Assembly: GCA_026075535.2 (NCBI GenBank)
Contig: AP026549.1
Coordinates: 7,378,001-7,442,000, forward strand
Reading direction: 5' to 3'
Source of the DNA: Tricholoma matsutake
Taxonomy: Eukaryota > Basidiomycota > Agaricomycetes > Agaricales > Tricholomataceae
DNA length: 64,000 nt
The notes beneath the pieces were generated by a model. The model was not told the origin of the DNA, searched no databases, and worked only from the letters and a program-made list of their open reading frames with translations. The number at the start of each line of letters is the position of its first letter. Position 1 is the stretch's first letter. Positions 46,329 through 58,500 of this stretch are shown piece after piece. A program made the position numbers and the translations under genes.

Positions 46329-47340
46329 GCTTGGCGTAGTATACAGGGCCCCGAGAAGCATGCAAAGGGAGGAGTGTCAAGAACAACGTCTCGACAACAG
46401 TGCTATATAACATGATGAACTCTCATCGTCTTACAGCCCTCATATACCTGTTTTGGGTAGATTTGCTCACCACTTTGAGTCTAGACTTGTACAGTGAGGC
46501 GATAGGAGACAATAGCTACCATTCAAACCTCAGATGAGCTCAGATGTTAAACATTTCAACTTAGTTGCAACAAAGAACTTCTGATACCCCACATTCAAGT
46601 TCCGATTCCCTTACAGAATTCGAACATCTGATCGCAAGGGCATCAGAATCTATCAATCAGATCCACGTCCATCAGAGGAGAGTTGATTAAAAACAGAATT
46701 CATATGGACCCTCTAGAGGTCAAGACATGCGATGGGCAAATGATTCAAGTTGTCTATGCGATATCTTGTGATGAAGGCCGCACAATTTATCATATTTTAG
46801 TCTGGGATGAAGGTAGACGACAGATTCTGACCAGGAAGTTCTAGATGAACAATCAGGATCGAAAGAAAAATCACCATCATGATTGATAGAACGATCACCC
46901 CGGGTGTCGAGATTTAACATCACTCAGATGAGAAAAACTTGTTCCCGACTTGGGTTGTATTCTGTCAAAATCGACCTCAGAAAATTTCCAATCCCTATGT
47001 TTTCCCACATATCTCAGTCCCTAAAACTACATTTACCTCTTACCACCCATCTCGCCGCGGTGACGAACATCAGAGCGGTTCATGCCCTCGGCCTCTGACA
47101 ATGAAGTCGTCCGATTGTACCATCGTATTACACAGAATTGCTTCCGATATCAAGTGAGAGGAATGCCTAATAAGATTTCTATTTCTAATGAGTGGAAAAC
47201 GTAAGTTCGCAGCGTATGGTAAAGCGTCCGTGGTTCGAACTGTATGATATCTAATCATTAGTAATCGCTGTGCCATCAGGAAAAACTGGATTTGGGAATT
47301 TGACATTATTACCGGAAATTTATTTTGTTCTTTGCATGTA
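46329..47340. other. Upstream of the STE3 gene; no gene or pheromone precursor seen
   Basis: I looked on both strands for a short frame ending in a CaaX box and found none. 47277-47326 repeats the 33302-33350 segment. Confidence 0.5.
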
Positions 47341-47669
47341 CTATATCGCCCAATTGGTCTGAAATCTCCCATGGAGTCTGAAATTCAATTTCTACATTTT
47401 ATCTGCTTGCGCAATCCCCCCGGAGTTTTACGGGATCTAATTGACTAGTAGTAACGGATGTATGTATGATTTCACTAAGGAATACAAGCTGTGGAAGCAG
47501 TCGAGAAACAGTAGCCGGAGTGATCAAACAGTGATACAAATGAAAATGTCTTGTTCACCATAGCAAAAATCACTCCCAAAGCCCGAAAAAATTTGACAGG
47601 ACACCTACACTAGACCAAACTACGGTAACACACTCTCTTCAAGTCTCCGGGGTGGTGAGCCCATGTTCA

Positions 47670-47863
47670 TGTTGAAATCGGGAGTACATATTGGGCGACA
47701 CCGACGCCGACACCGAACGTGGCGGTAACGCATAGCCACAATTATTTATAATACCGATCCGCAGTTACCGACTTAGTTTACTGGGCTATATAAATATTCT
47801 ATGTACATAGTTGTCTACCTTAACGAAGTTTGTTTATTCTTTCAAGTCCTCTATTATTCAACA
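47670..47863 (+). repeat. 5' LTR of Copia-C (194 bp)
   Basis: Differs from the 3' LTR at seven sites; at five of them this copy has CG and the 3' copy TG or CA. TATATAAATA promoter-like site near 47790. Confidence 0.95.
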
Positions 47864-47939
47864 GGTTATGGGCCCTGGCCTTAACTGAATTTTCTCGCTC
47901 ACGCTATACTCGAACTAATAACACCCGGATCAAATTTGA

Positions 47940-50900
47940 ATGATGGCCGACGTTTCAAACGCTCCGACGCACACGAACGTTTACCGTATTGAGCCCTTGA
48001 CAGGTGCCGAAAATTACGCCGTTTGGAAAATCAAAATGATGGATATTTTGACGGGGCAAGACTTGTGGGATTATGTCGACAGATCGACTACCCTACCAAT
48101 GGATACTGCCCAACAAACAGCATGGCATAAGAAGGACAGGATGGCGCTATCTATGATCCGATTGAGGGTGGCCGACAAAATGTTGGTGTATGTTGCGAGT
48201 TCAACAAGCGCAGTGGAAGCGTGGAATACATTGAAATCATTATTAGAGACTCAGGGGGCATTGGGAATATTTCAGGCACGTCGAAAGTTATTTTGGTCGC
48301 AATGCGCGGAAGGGACGCCCATCGACGAACATATTTGGACATTGCGTGGCTATCAGGAGGAGCTGCACAATTTGGGACAAAAGATTGATGGGGAGGAATT
48401 CTCCATTATTCTGCTAACCTCACTCCCCGAAAATTGGAATAATTATATTGCTTCTATAGACACTACAGCCCTAAAGGATGCTCCTGCACTTATAGCCCGA
48501 ATTCTGGAACATGATCGATGGCTTAACATGCGCAATTCAGATGATACAGCCTTGGTGGGGAAGCCTGGGAAAAGGAACACCAATCCGAACATAACATGTT
48601 ACAAATGCGGGGAAAAGGGGCACATCAGCAAGCAGTGCAAGAAGAAATCCAAATTTGGAAAGGGGAAATCTGGAGAAAAGCAGAAGGACACGACAAATGC
48701 CAATGCGGCGGCAGATGAAGAATTTGCTTTCTGTGGGGACTGTAGGGATGACATCGCACTAGCTGTCTCACCAAATTCTTGGTTGGCTGACTCAGCATGT
48801 ACTTCTCATATAGCGAGGGATCGGAGCATCTTTGTCGACTACACACCTACCCCCAGACATCAAATTTCTGGATTTGGAAAGGCCCCTGGGCTTGGAAGAG
48901 GCACCATAAAACTGGAAAGCACCGTGGAAGGGAAAACCTCAACCATCACACTGAAGGACGTGGTACACGCGCCCGATGCGCCTTTTAATCTTATTTCGAT
49001 CTCACGTGCACTTGAGGCTGGAATACAAGTTCTATTTGTGTCACCAGGAGTTAAATTCCGGGCGCCAAACAAATCTATTATTATGGAGGGCTGGGTGATG
49101 AACCGATTATTTGACATGAATGTCAAAGGTATTGCCAAACATGACCAAGCATATGCTGCTGGGCATGGCAGAACATGGGATGAGTGGCATAGAATCTTTG
49201 GGCACTTGAACATGGGGTCAGTAAAGATGCTCAAGGAAAAGGAAATGGTTTTGGGAATGGAGGTGGATAGGACGGTAGAGCCAGCAGTGCAGTGCAAGGC
49301 ATGCATCATTGCGAAGCAACATGTCCAACCTTTTCCCAAGGAAAGCCAAATGGAGATCAAGGAGATCGGAGATCTGACAGTAAGTGATCTGTGGGGACCG
49401 GCACGCACTCAAGCTCCAGGGGGAGATCGGTATTTTATCTCATTCACTGATGGGAAGACACGACACACGATGACATATTTCATGAAGGAGAAATCCGAGG
49501 CATTTATGAAATTCAAACAATACAAAAGCTTTGTCGAAACGCAAACTGATCGGAAACTCAAGAAACTTCGCATCGATGGAGGGGGAGAATTTCTTAGCAA
49601 GGAATTCAAGAAATTTTTGCTGGACAATGGAATCAGACTAGAAATCACAGCACCCCACTCACCATCCCAAAATGGAATTGCTGAACAATTAAACCAAACT
49701 CTGGTAGAGCATGGGCAGGCAATGTTACATCAGCATGGGCTTCCTCACTCTCTTTGGAAAGAGGCAATCACTTATGCAACTTATCTCAAAAATAGATCTC
49801 CGACACATGCGATCAGAGATCACAAGGTACCTGATGAAGTATTTTGGGGAAAGAAGCCAGATATATCACATCTGCAGGAATTTGGCAGGACTTGTTGGGT
49901 TCTGTAGCAGGATGGAAACCGCTCAAAACTGGACCCAAAATCATGCAAATTTATTTTTGTGGGTATTGCTGATGGTACTAAGGGGTACAGGTACTACAAT
50001 ACCAAAACTCATCAAATCCTCACCTCTCAAAATGTGGTATTTGTGGAAGAAGAGGAAAAGGCTGATGAAGTGGAAGTCACTCACCCTATGCAGCTTGAGG
50101 GGGAGCATGAAATGGATGGCAAGCAGCCTTCAGGTGGAGAGGGCAACCAGGCACCAGAAAAGGAAACAGCACCGATCACATCAGAAAGTCCATCATGCAT
50201 ACCAGTTCGGGAAAGATCAGCATGAATTCTGTCACAGCCACTGATCAATTACTGGCTACTAAACAACCCGAACTCACGTGGACCAGCAGAATGGCATCAA
50301 CATGTGCCAACAATGGAAGAATCTGGCTACATCACAGTGGATTATGCAATGATTGGGGCAACATTGGAGGATGACCAGTAAAGGAAGCAAAGGACAGATC
50401 AGATTGGCCAAAATGGAAGGAGGCAATGGACACCAAGATAACCCAGTTAACCAAATGTGGTACTTTCAAATTAATTGACTTACCTCCAGATTGCAAAGCC
50501 ATTGCGAGCAAATGGGTGTACCGCATCAAATGCGACCAGATTGGGATGATCATGAAACACAAGGCAAGACTCGTGGCCAAAGGTTATTCCCAAATTCCGG
50601 GGATAGATTCTGTGGAAACATTTGCACCAGTCATGCAACTGGAAACCTTTCGGCTATTAATGGCACTTGCGACAAATTTAGGACTTGTGATTCACGTGGT
50701 CAATGTAGTGGGAGCGTACCTAAATGGAACTTTGGAGGAAGTTATTTTTATGATGCAGCCACCCGAATATGATGATGGTACAGGACGCATATGTCAATTA
50801 CTAAAACCTCTCTATGGATTGAAACAGGCAGGATGGGCCTGGAATGAGGAACTCAATCAAACCTTCCTAAAAATGAATTTCATACGGCTTTTCTCGGATC

Positions 50901-51898
50901 AGTGCGTTTATATTAGGCACACCAATCATGATCTTTTAATCACATCAGTCCACATCGATGACATGACCATTCTTGGATCTGATATTGATGCCATCACAGA
51001 AATGAAAGCTGAATTGGGGAAGTACTTCACGATCACGGATTTGGGAGAGGCGAAGCAAATTGTGGGATCAGAATTGGAAAGGGACTTGGAGAAGACTACT
51101 CTCAAAATTATGCAATCCCAATATATCAAGAGGGTCCTGGAGAAGTTTGGAATGGCAGATTCACACCCTGTCAGCACACCTTTGGACCCTAACATCAAAT
51201 TGGTCAAAACACCTGATGACGAACATCACAATATTCCCAAGTACCGCAGCGCAATTGGATCACTTATGTATGCTGCTATCGGAACACGACCAGATATTTC
51301 ATTCGCGGTGCAGACCCTTAGTCAATTTATGAGCAACCCCGGACCTGCTCATTGGTCTGCCATCAAACACGTTTTCCGGTATCTTAACGGCATGCGGGAA
51401 CTTGGAATTATTTACTGCAAAGGGGGAGAAGTCGAACCCCTAGCTTATTTGGATGCTGATTGGGGATCAAACATCAATGATCGAAAATCTATTTCTGGAT
51501 ATGTCTTCCAGATGGCTGGCGGACCGATCTCTTGGCAATCAAAGAAGCAACTGACGATTGCATTATCATCCATGGAAGCTGAGTACATGGCAGAAAGTCT
51601 AGCTGCATGGCAGGTCATATAGTTACGGACCCTTACAGCCAAACTCAGTATCCTGTACTCTGGACCCACCATTCTCAATGTTGACAATCAAGGCGCGATA
51701 AACTATTCCTACAATGCCATCAATCACAGTCGAACCAAACACATTGACATCCAACACCACTTTGTACATGAGAAACTGATCTCCAACAAGATATGCATTC
51801 AGTACTGTGCGACGGATGACAACTTAGCTGACTTGCTTACCAAAGCATTACCAAAGCCGAAACACAACAACTTTGTTAACCACTTAGGAATGGCGTAG
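47940..51898 (+). pseudogene. Copia-C gag-pol polyprotein
   Basis: Starts at 47940 with an intact 655-residue stretch: UBN2-type gag (ENYAVWKIKMMDIL), CCHC knuckle CYKCGEKGHISKQC (48597-48638), protease DSA (48789-48797), GAG pre-integrase (WHRIFGHLNMG, CKACIIAKQH), and integrase (DGGGEFLS, SPSQNGIAEQLNQT). TAG at 49905 interrupts it. The frame continues to TGA 50223, shifts frame before 50426, then encodes RVT_2 reverse transcriptase (ASKWVYRIK, HIDD near 50954) and RNase H (LSSMEAEYMA) with another TAG at 51620. The end is TAG 51896-51898. The TAGs replace probable Gln codons (CAG to TAG). Four lesions make this copy defective but recent. Confidence 0.93.
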
Positions 51899-51912
51899 GT
51901 GTCGAGGGGGAG

Positions 51913-52106
51913 TGTTGAAATCGGGAGTACATATTGGGTGACACCAACGCTGACACCGAACATGGCGGTAACGCATAGCCACAATTATTTATAATACCGA
52001 TCCGCAGTTACCGACTTAGTTTACTGGGCTATATAAATATTCTATGTACATAGTTGTCTACCGTAACAAAGTTTGTGTATTCTTTCAAGTCCTCTATTAT
52101 TCAACA
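51913..52106 (+). repeat. 3' LTR of Copia-C (194 bp)
   Basis: Direct repeat of 47670-47863, followed by the duplicated GTTCA. Confidence 0.95.
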
Positions 52107-52644
52107 GTTCAAGAGTGAGGAGAGACAGCGTGACAAAACTCATCGAAATTCAAGGTCCACCCAGAAACAGTATGTAGTGCACACACTTTACATTTGCTTG
52201 TGATTTCTCATGCCTCAAGCATCTCAAGCCACTTGCCGTTGAGCCAGCCAGTGGACATTCAATTTTACCTTGACAAAGTGTGACAAAATTGACAGTGTCC
52301 CTTCATTGCTCTCGAACATGGGCACAACACCCCCAGAGATTTGCAGAGAGCATACTACCATAGTCTGGTATAGTGTAGGTGTCCTGTCAAATTTTTTCGG
52401 GCTTTGGGAGTGGTTTTTGCCATGGTGAACAAGACATTTTCATTTGTATCACTGTTTGATCACTCCAGCTACTGTTTCTTGACTGCTTCCACAGCTTGTA
52501 TTCCTTAGTGAAATCATACATACATCCATTACTACTGGTCAATTAGATCCCGTAAAACTCCGGGGGGATTGCGCAAGCAGATAAAATGTAGAAATTGAAT
52601 TTCAGACTCCCTGGGAGATTTCAGACTAATTGGGCAATATAGTA

Positions 52645-53300
52645 TCCATAGAAAACACATAATAAAATATATGTCAAGTGTTTTCTGCAGATACAGCCAT
52701 AATTACTTAAAAAGTGTTTCCTTAACTTACACAAAGGGAACATGAAAAATGTTTCCAGAAGGGATCTGAAAGAAACATTGTAGAATACACCTTTTATGTT
52801 CCTTGCAGCTACAGCTTGAATACATGTAAAATATTTCCCTGACATTTCTTTTACATACATATTAAAAATATCCAAAGGATATACACATCAGAAGTCTTAA
52901 AACAAGTTTCTAAGGCTGTGTTTCTGTGGGAAACACAAGTCAGCCCCAGTAGTGTCATATGGCCACTTGCTATCTGTTATTAGTTACTTTATCTCATGTT
53001 TATTCCAACACATATCCTTATCTATTCATCTATTTCATATTACATTCTGCTATCTCACTACTTTGTTCTCCACTATCCATGCTTGGTCTAGATCTGTTGT
53101 ACTGTTCTGTCATGTAGATTATAAGTAGTGTACTCACAAATCTGTAACCAGGCCCCAGGTGATAGCAAGAGGTGCAACCCTATTGGGAAAGGAGTTGAAG
53201 CCAATGGCCATCTGTTCCTGTAATAGCTGGTGTCCCCAGAACCTCCATTCCACTAGTAGTACATCACATGACTTATCCTCACATGTGACATGTCATAGTC
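52645..53300. other. No gene seen
   Basis: AT-rich, with recurring AAAACAC and GTGTTTC words in both orientations (52650-52940) that may be a decayed inverted-repeat element. Ends in the 20-bp target site of LINE-B. Confidence 0.5.
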
Positions 53301-53649
53301 ACTAATCTCATGAGCTGTGGTACTACCATATATGAAGTATGGTGGCGCTGTTACTCTGCATCGCCAGACATCTCTCTACCATCAAACAGAGATGTTTTTC
53401 AACCTTGAATGCACCAATGTGCTCTAAGAGCCACTTTGGCAACCCCCACTTTGCCATAAGCCTCTCCAGAATCTCGAGAGTTGCCCAGCCACTTGTTAAA
53501 TGAGTCAAGAGCACAAACACTTCCCCCACCAATGACAAACCTTTGAACAAAGGGATAAGTGCCACCCCCTGATGTAGCCAGCCCTAATGTGCATGCATCG
53601 CCGAAGAAATGCCACAATCAACACGCTCTGATGCTCAAAGGGATCACCC

Positions 53650-55059
53650 TTGTCTTTAGCACCACAACATGTGTTCTCAGCATCTGATGACCCAGTGACC
53701 TCATCTCATACAAAAACTCCCCAAACCACAACCATGGCCCCCAGCCTCTTCCTTCTATCTGCAACAATCTCCACAACCCTTTACATGAGCTTTCCCATGC
53801 CTCCCTCTGAGTTTATGAACACCGACTCTGGCCCCAATAGATGGAGCCATTCTGGAAGCCACTAGGGTGCCCGTGTTGAGAAAGCAGCCAAAGACAAACA
53901 GGGTGCCTCTGCCTCCTTGACGGCCGATAGCCACTCAGCTAATGAACTGAGTGCTGCCCTCAGGATGACTCCTCATCCCCCCCTGCAAGGATCCCCCAAA
54001 CAATTGAACACTGACCTCCCCATACCCATCCCCCCTTTACCTTACAGGGTGAAATATGCAATGGCACCATGACACTTGATAATGGTCTCTGGATCACTGC
54101 CCCCCCCTCCGATGGCTTCCCCACACCACAAATCTGCTGCCCTGTATGGCACAATGTGTCAGATGAGCTAGTCTTCCACTGGTCTCCCAAGCCTGGCCCA
54201 AAAATCTGGGCCCGCCCATGGCATGCTCACTATGAGGGAAATGCCCAGGGCATCATAGGGAGGATCCTCTCTCTCATTTCCAAGATTATTGCTCCTCAAT
54301 CCCCCAAAGATGTAATCGTTAGCCCCCCATCAAACAAGTTTGACAATGGGGAACGTCTCGCCTCCCCCTGGTACTTTCTTGTTATGGGCCTCTCCCAGGA
54401 TGTCATAGATGCTCTCACCCAGCTCGCAATCTGCTCAACCACTGAACTCACTGTTTTCTTCACCCCCTTCCAACAAGCCTTACCCTCTTACATCTGCACC
54501 ATCAAAAACCTAACTTACCTGAATGCTCCCAAGAGCAACGTGCTGGTCACAGCCCTTGCTCCACAATAACCTCGAACCCAGACATTTCCTCTTTTATTCA
54601 CAGCAGGCTCCCTAATCCTGATGCAGAGGTGGCCATCAAAGCTCTCTGCTCCATCCGCATCTCAAGCCTAAAAATTGCCATTTCCCCTGACAATCTCTGC
54701 ACAATCTGGAACATCTACTGTGACGACCCCCCTCACCTATTCTTCAACAACTTCCATGCCTGGAGTCCTGGACTGACCTAATCAGAAACCTCCATTTTAA
54801 CTCTCTCGACTATGGCATGGGCGCTGCCCACCGTTTTGACAACCAATTCTTTTGTTTGAACTGCAAATCCTATGACCACCCCTCTGGTCTCTGCCCCTTC
54901 CCCTGCCTTGTGGGATGGCTTGGCCCATCTGCCAGCATCAAAGAAGATACCAACATCTACACTGTGACCTCCCCCAAATCACCCCCTGCCCAATACAAGA
55001 ACACTGGCTGGGTCCCTCGCACCCCTGCCAGAGGAAGGCGTGGAAGGGGTCGTAAATAA
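53650..55059 (+). pseudogene. LINE-B ORF1 (gag-like, CCHC)
   Basis: Broken over several frames. An intact block at 54069-54569 encodes ITAPPSDGFPTPQICCPVWH and SPWYFLVMGLSQDVIDAL. A second block, 54817-55059, has a zinc knuckle CLNCKSYDHPSGLC and a basic Arg/Gly tail (RGRRGRGRK), as expected for an RNA-binding ORF1 protein. The N-terminus is uncertain; 53650 is the first plausible frame but carries stops at 53863 and beyond. Confidence 0.6.
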
Positions 55060-55502
55060 GATCCCATAAATAATATATACCTTTGTTAAAACCTTCCATA
55101 CTATCATGTCCTTTTATGTCATACAGTTTCCAATACATGAGCTAGATCACCTTATCGCAACAACTGCCTTTTTGTGAGGGAATGGGCACCTTGCTCAAGA
55201 AATAGAAGGAATAGTTGTTAATCATGGTACCACTGGGGGGCCCACATTTACTGGTTGTTAGCTTGCTAATGGGACAGGAAAGCCCCTGGGTACAAACAAG
55301 TAAACGGCGACCGATTAAGGTCAACAGATGAGCCATGCTGAGAAGCTGAAGTCCTAAGGATCAGTAAGTAATGCCTCACCCCTACTAACTGCTCTCCTTT
55401 GTGACCGAGTCCTTTGATGCAAATGAGATTTTGCGTGTCCCATAATCAAGGTTGTAAAAATGGGTATGTAATTGTTCAACTGCTAATAATACAGAAAATT
55501 GC

Positions 55503-58500
55503 ATGGGAGGATTGTATGGCCTGAACCCCAACCCAGCTTTGTCCAGAGGGGTTCAGGAAGCCGTCACCTGTCACCCTGATGATGGTCAAGCTGGGAACCC
55601 AGATGGCTCCCAGGTGAGTGCCTCACATACTCCTCAGACTGATGCCCCCCCACAGAATGAGCACACCACTCCTCCCAAAATCACCCCAAGGGATTCAGGA
55701 ACAAACTCCTTAGCCCCACAAGCTAATAACAGACCACATCGGTCTAGACAATGGAGACACCGTCTGTCCCAACTCCCTCACCAGGAGCAACTTCCCCAGA
55801 CATTCCACAAAAGAACAAAAGCTTCACTAAAATTAGCCTCACTAAATATGAGAGGATGCTGGCATGGCAGCATTGATAAATGGAACCATGTTAACCAACT
55901 TGTCCAAACAGAGAAAATTGGGTTTCTAGCCCTCCAAGAAACCCATCTCACCCCCGTTGCAGAAATGAGCCTTAATAATCTATTCAAACAAAGACTTCAC
56001 CTCATTTCTTACATTGATCCACAACACACCATCTTTGGTGGTGTCACAATTGTGCTAAACAAAAATATTGCTAATGTCCACAACATTAAGAAATATGTAC
56101 TCATCCCAGGCCATGCCATGGTAGTATCAGTCCCATGGCACTGAAGCATGGAGATTCACATCTTAGGTATTTATGCCCCCAATTCTGTGAATGAGAACCA
56201 ACAATTCTGGTCTGACATTGTGTCCAAACTGAGAGATCCTCTAGTTCCTCCCCCAGATATTTTGCTAGGTGACTTCAATTTTGTAGAAGATGCCCTTGAC
56301 AGGCTCCCCTCCAGATATAACAGTGAAAATATAACAGACTCCTCAGTGCTCAAATCAAACCTTGACCTCCATGATGGCTGGCATCAAGCAAACCCTGATA
56401 ATATTACCTTCACCTATTCCCAATCCCCTGCACAAGGTGGTAGCAGCTCCCAAATTGACAGAATCTATCTGTGTAATGCCCTAATACCATTCAGCAATGA
56501 CTGGGACATTTCCACCCCAGGAATCATGACAGACCACCAGCTAAAATCAGCAAGAATCTCTGATAACTGCATGCCCAATATAGGGAAAGGTAGATGGACA
56601 CTCCCACTTTTCATTCTGAAAGACAAAAACCTAACAAGAGAAATGATATCCCTTGGTGTAGACTTACACAAATCTCTAGAAGAAAATACTAACAACTGCA
56701 CAGCATTGGAAAACCCCCAAACTATTTTCAAAGACTTTAGGGATAAAGCCCATACTACTTGTAAAGCCTTTGCCAAAAAGGCAATTCCTCAAGCAAAAAT
56801 TGAGATCCAGAAAATCTGTGATAAGATGAAAAGCTCCCTGAGAGATCCATCTCTTGACACAGAAGAAAAATGTCTATTACCTCTGCAAGAGAGGATAAAC
56901 CAGGAAGAGCGCAACCTCCACCAATCTGTACGGGATAATTTAGCAGCCAAAATGCGATACGAGGATGAAAATGCTGCCAGCAAATTTTGGGCTCGTAGTG
57001 TAAAAGAAAAAAAAAACAAGAGACACCATTCTTGAACTTCAAACCCTAAACTCCCCAGACAACCAACCTATATATGAGGCACAATCTAAAAAGATGGCCA
57101 ACCTAGCAAAAACTTTCTATGAAAATCTCCAATCAGCTGACTTAGCAGTGGAGCCCCAGTGCACTGCTACAACCGAGGAAATCCTTAGTAATGTTAATGC
57201 AAGACTGACAACCGACCAGCATGACTACCTTAACCAGCCAATCACTGGTGATGAAATTGTGATGGTCCTGAAAATGCTACCAAACAATAAAGCAACAGGT
57301 ATTGATGGCCTCCCATATGAATTCTGGAAATGGCTAAATGAAACTGCAAAAACCCACACAGATGAACAAGAAACAAATCCCCTTGACATTATTAAGTGCC
57401 TCACTATTGTCTTCAATGACATTGAAATCCACGGAGTTGATCCTGAATCTAGATTTTCAGATGGGTGGCTATGTCCATTATACAAAAAGAAAGACTGCTG
57501 CAAAATTGAGAATTATCGCCCCATAACCCTCCTAAATGGAGACTACAAAATCTTCACCAAGATCTTATCTTTACAACTAGTCAAAACTGCATCTGATGTA
57601 ATTCATCCAAACCAAGCAGGTTTCATACAAGGCCGAAGCATTACAGACCAAATAAGACTTACACAGATGATCCTTAACTATGCTGAAGTAGAGAACCTCA
57701 ATGGGGCAATTATAGCACTTGACCAAGAAAAAGCCTATGACAAGATGGCACATGACTATGTGTGGAAAGTCCTATCCCACTGTAACTTCCCCCCTCATTT
57801 CATAAACACTGTTCAAACCTTATATGCCCATGCTGAAACAGTAGTAATCATCAACGGAATTTGAAGCCCCCCTTTCTGAGTTACTAGAGGAGTAAGACAA
57901 GGAGACCCACTATCATGCCTCCTCTTCAACCTTGCAATTGAACCCCTAGCAGAAGCACTATGTAAATCTAATCTCCAAGGTTTCCAAGCCCCAGGCATGG
58001 AATACCGCACTGTAGTTTCCATGTTTGCAGATGACACCACTGTCTATCTGACAAAAGACGATGACTACACCTCCCTCCAATCCATTTTACATAAATGGTG
58101 CACTGCATCTGGTGCCAAGTTCAATACAACTAGGATGGAAATAATCCCAATTGGCTCACACAACTACTGTGAAAACTTATACAACACACACATACTTAAT
58201 CCCAACCATCCTCCCCTACCAGCAAACCTCCAAATTGCAAAAGATGGCACTGCCATAAGAATCCTAGGTGCCTGGCTAGGAAATAATGTAGATGAAAATA
58301 CCATCTGGTCCCCAATCCTAGAAAAGATTGACGAATGTTTAGGAAGATGGGGAAAAAACCACCCATCGGTTGATGGGAGAAAAACTATAATACAATGGAC
58401 AATTGGCAGCATGACCAAATACCTTACAAAAGCACAAGGTATGCCAAAAATTATTGAACAAAAACTTGAGCAGAAAATCAAAGCTTTTATCTGGGACGGT

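Larger units (their letters stand above)
47670..52106 (+). mobile_element. Copia-C: Ty1/Copia element with TSD GTTCA
   Basis: Two 194-bp LTRs (47670-47863, 51913-52106), TGTTGAAATC...TTCAACA, 96.4% identical. GTTCA flanks both (47665-47669, 52107-52111). The internal polyprotein frame runs gag to RNase H with a few lesions. Purine tract TCGAGGGGGAG abuts the 3' LTR. It landed in the loop side of a fold-back element. Confidence 0.96.
47341..52642. mobile_element. Fold-back element (CTATATYGCCCAATT arms), split by Copia-C
   Basis: Left arm 47341 to about 47630 is the reverse complement of the right arm, about 52366-52642; outer ends read CTATATCGCCCAATTGG and, inverted, CTATATTGCCCAATTAG. TA flanks both ends (47339-47340, 52643-52644). 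Without Copia-C it is about 0.86 kb with a loop of roughly 300 bp. No transposase. Confidence 0.85.

Noticed and set aside
46329..47340. Pheromone precursor gene next to the receptor
   Set aside because: No short frame with a C-terminal Cys-aliphatic-aliphatic-X box was found on either strand.
1..51898. UGA reassigned to an amino acid
   Set aside because: Copia-C carries TAG at two probable Gln codons, TAA and TAG stops occur in Gypsy-B, and the host genes PNP, SPFH and STE3 use TGA as terminal stops with no internal TGA. CpG decay explains the excess.
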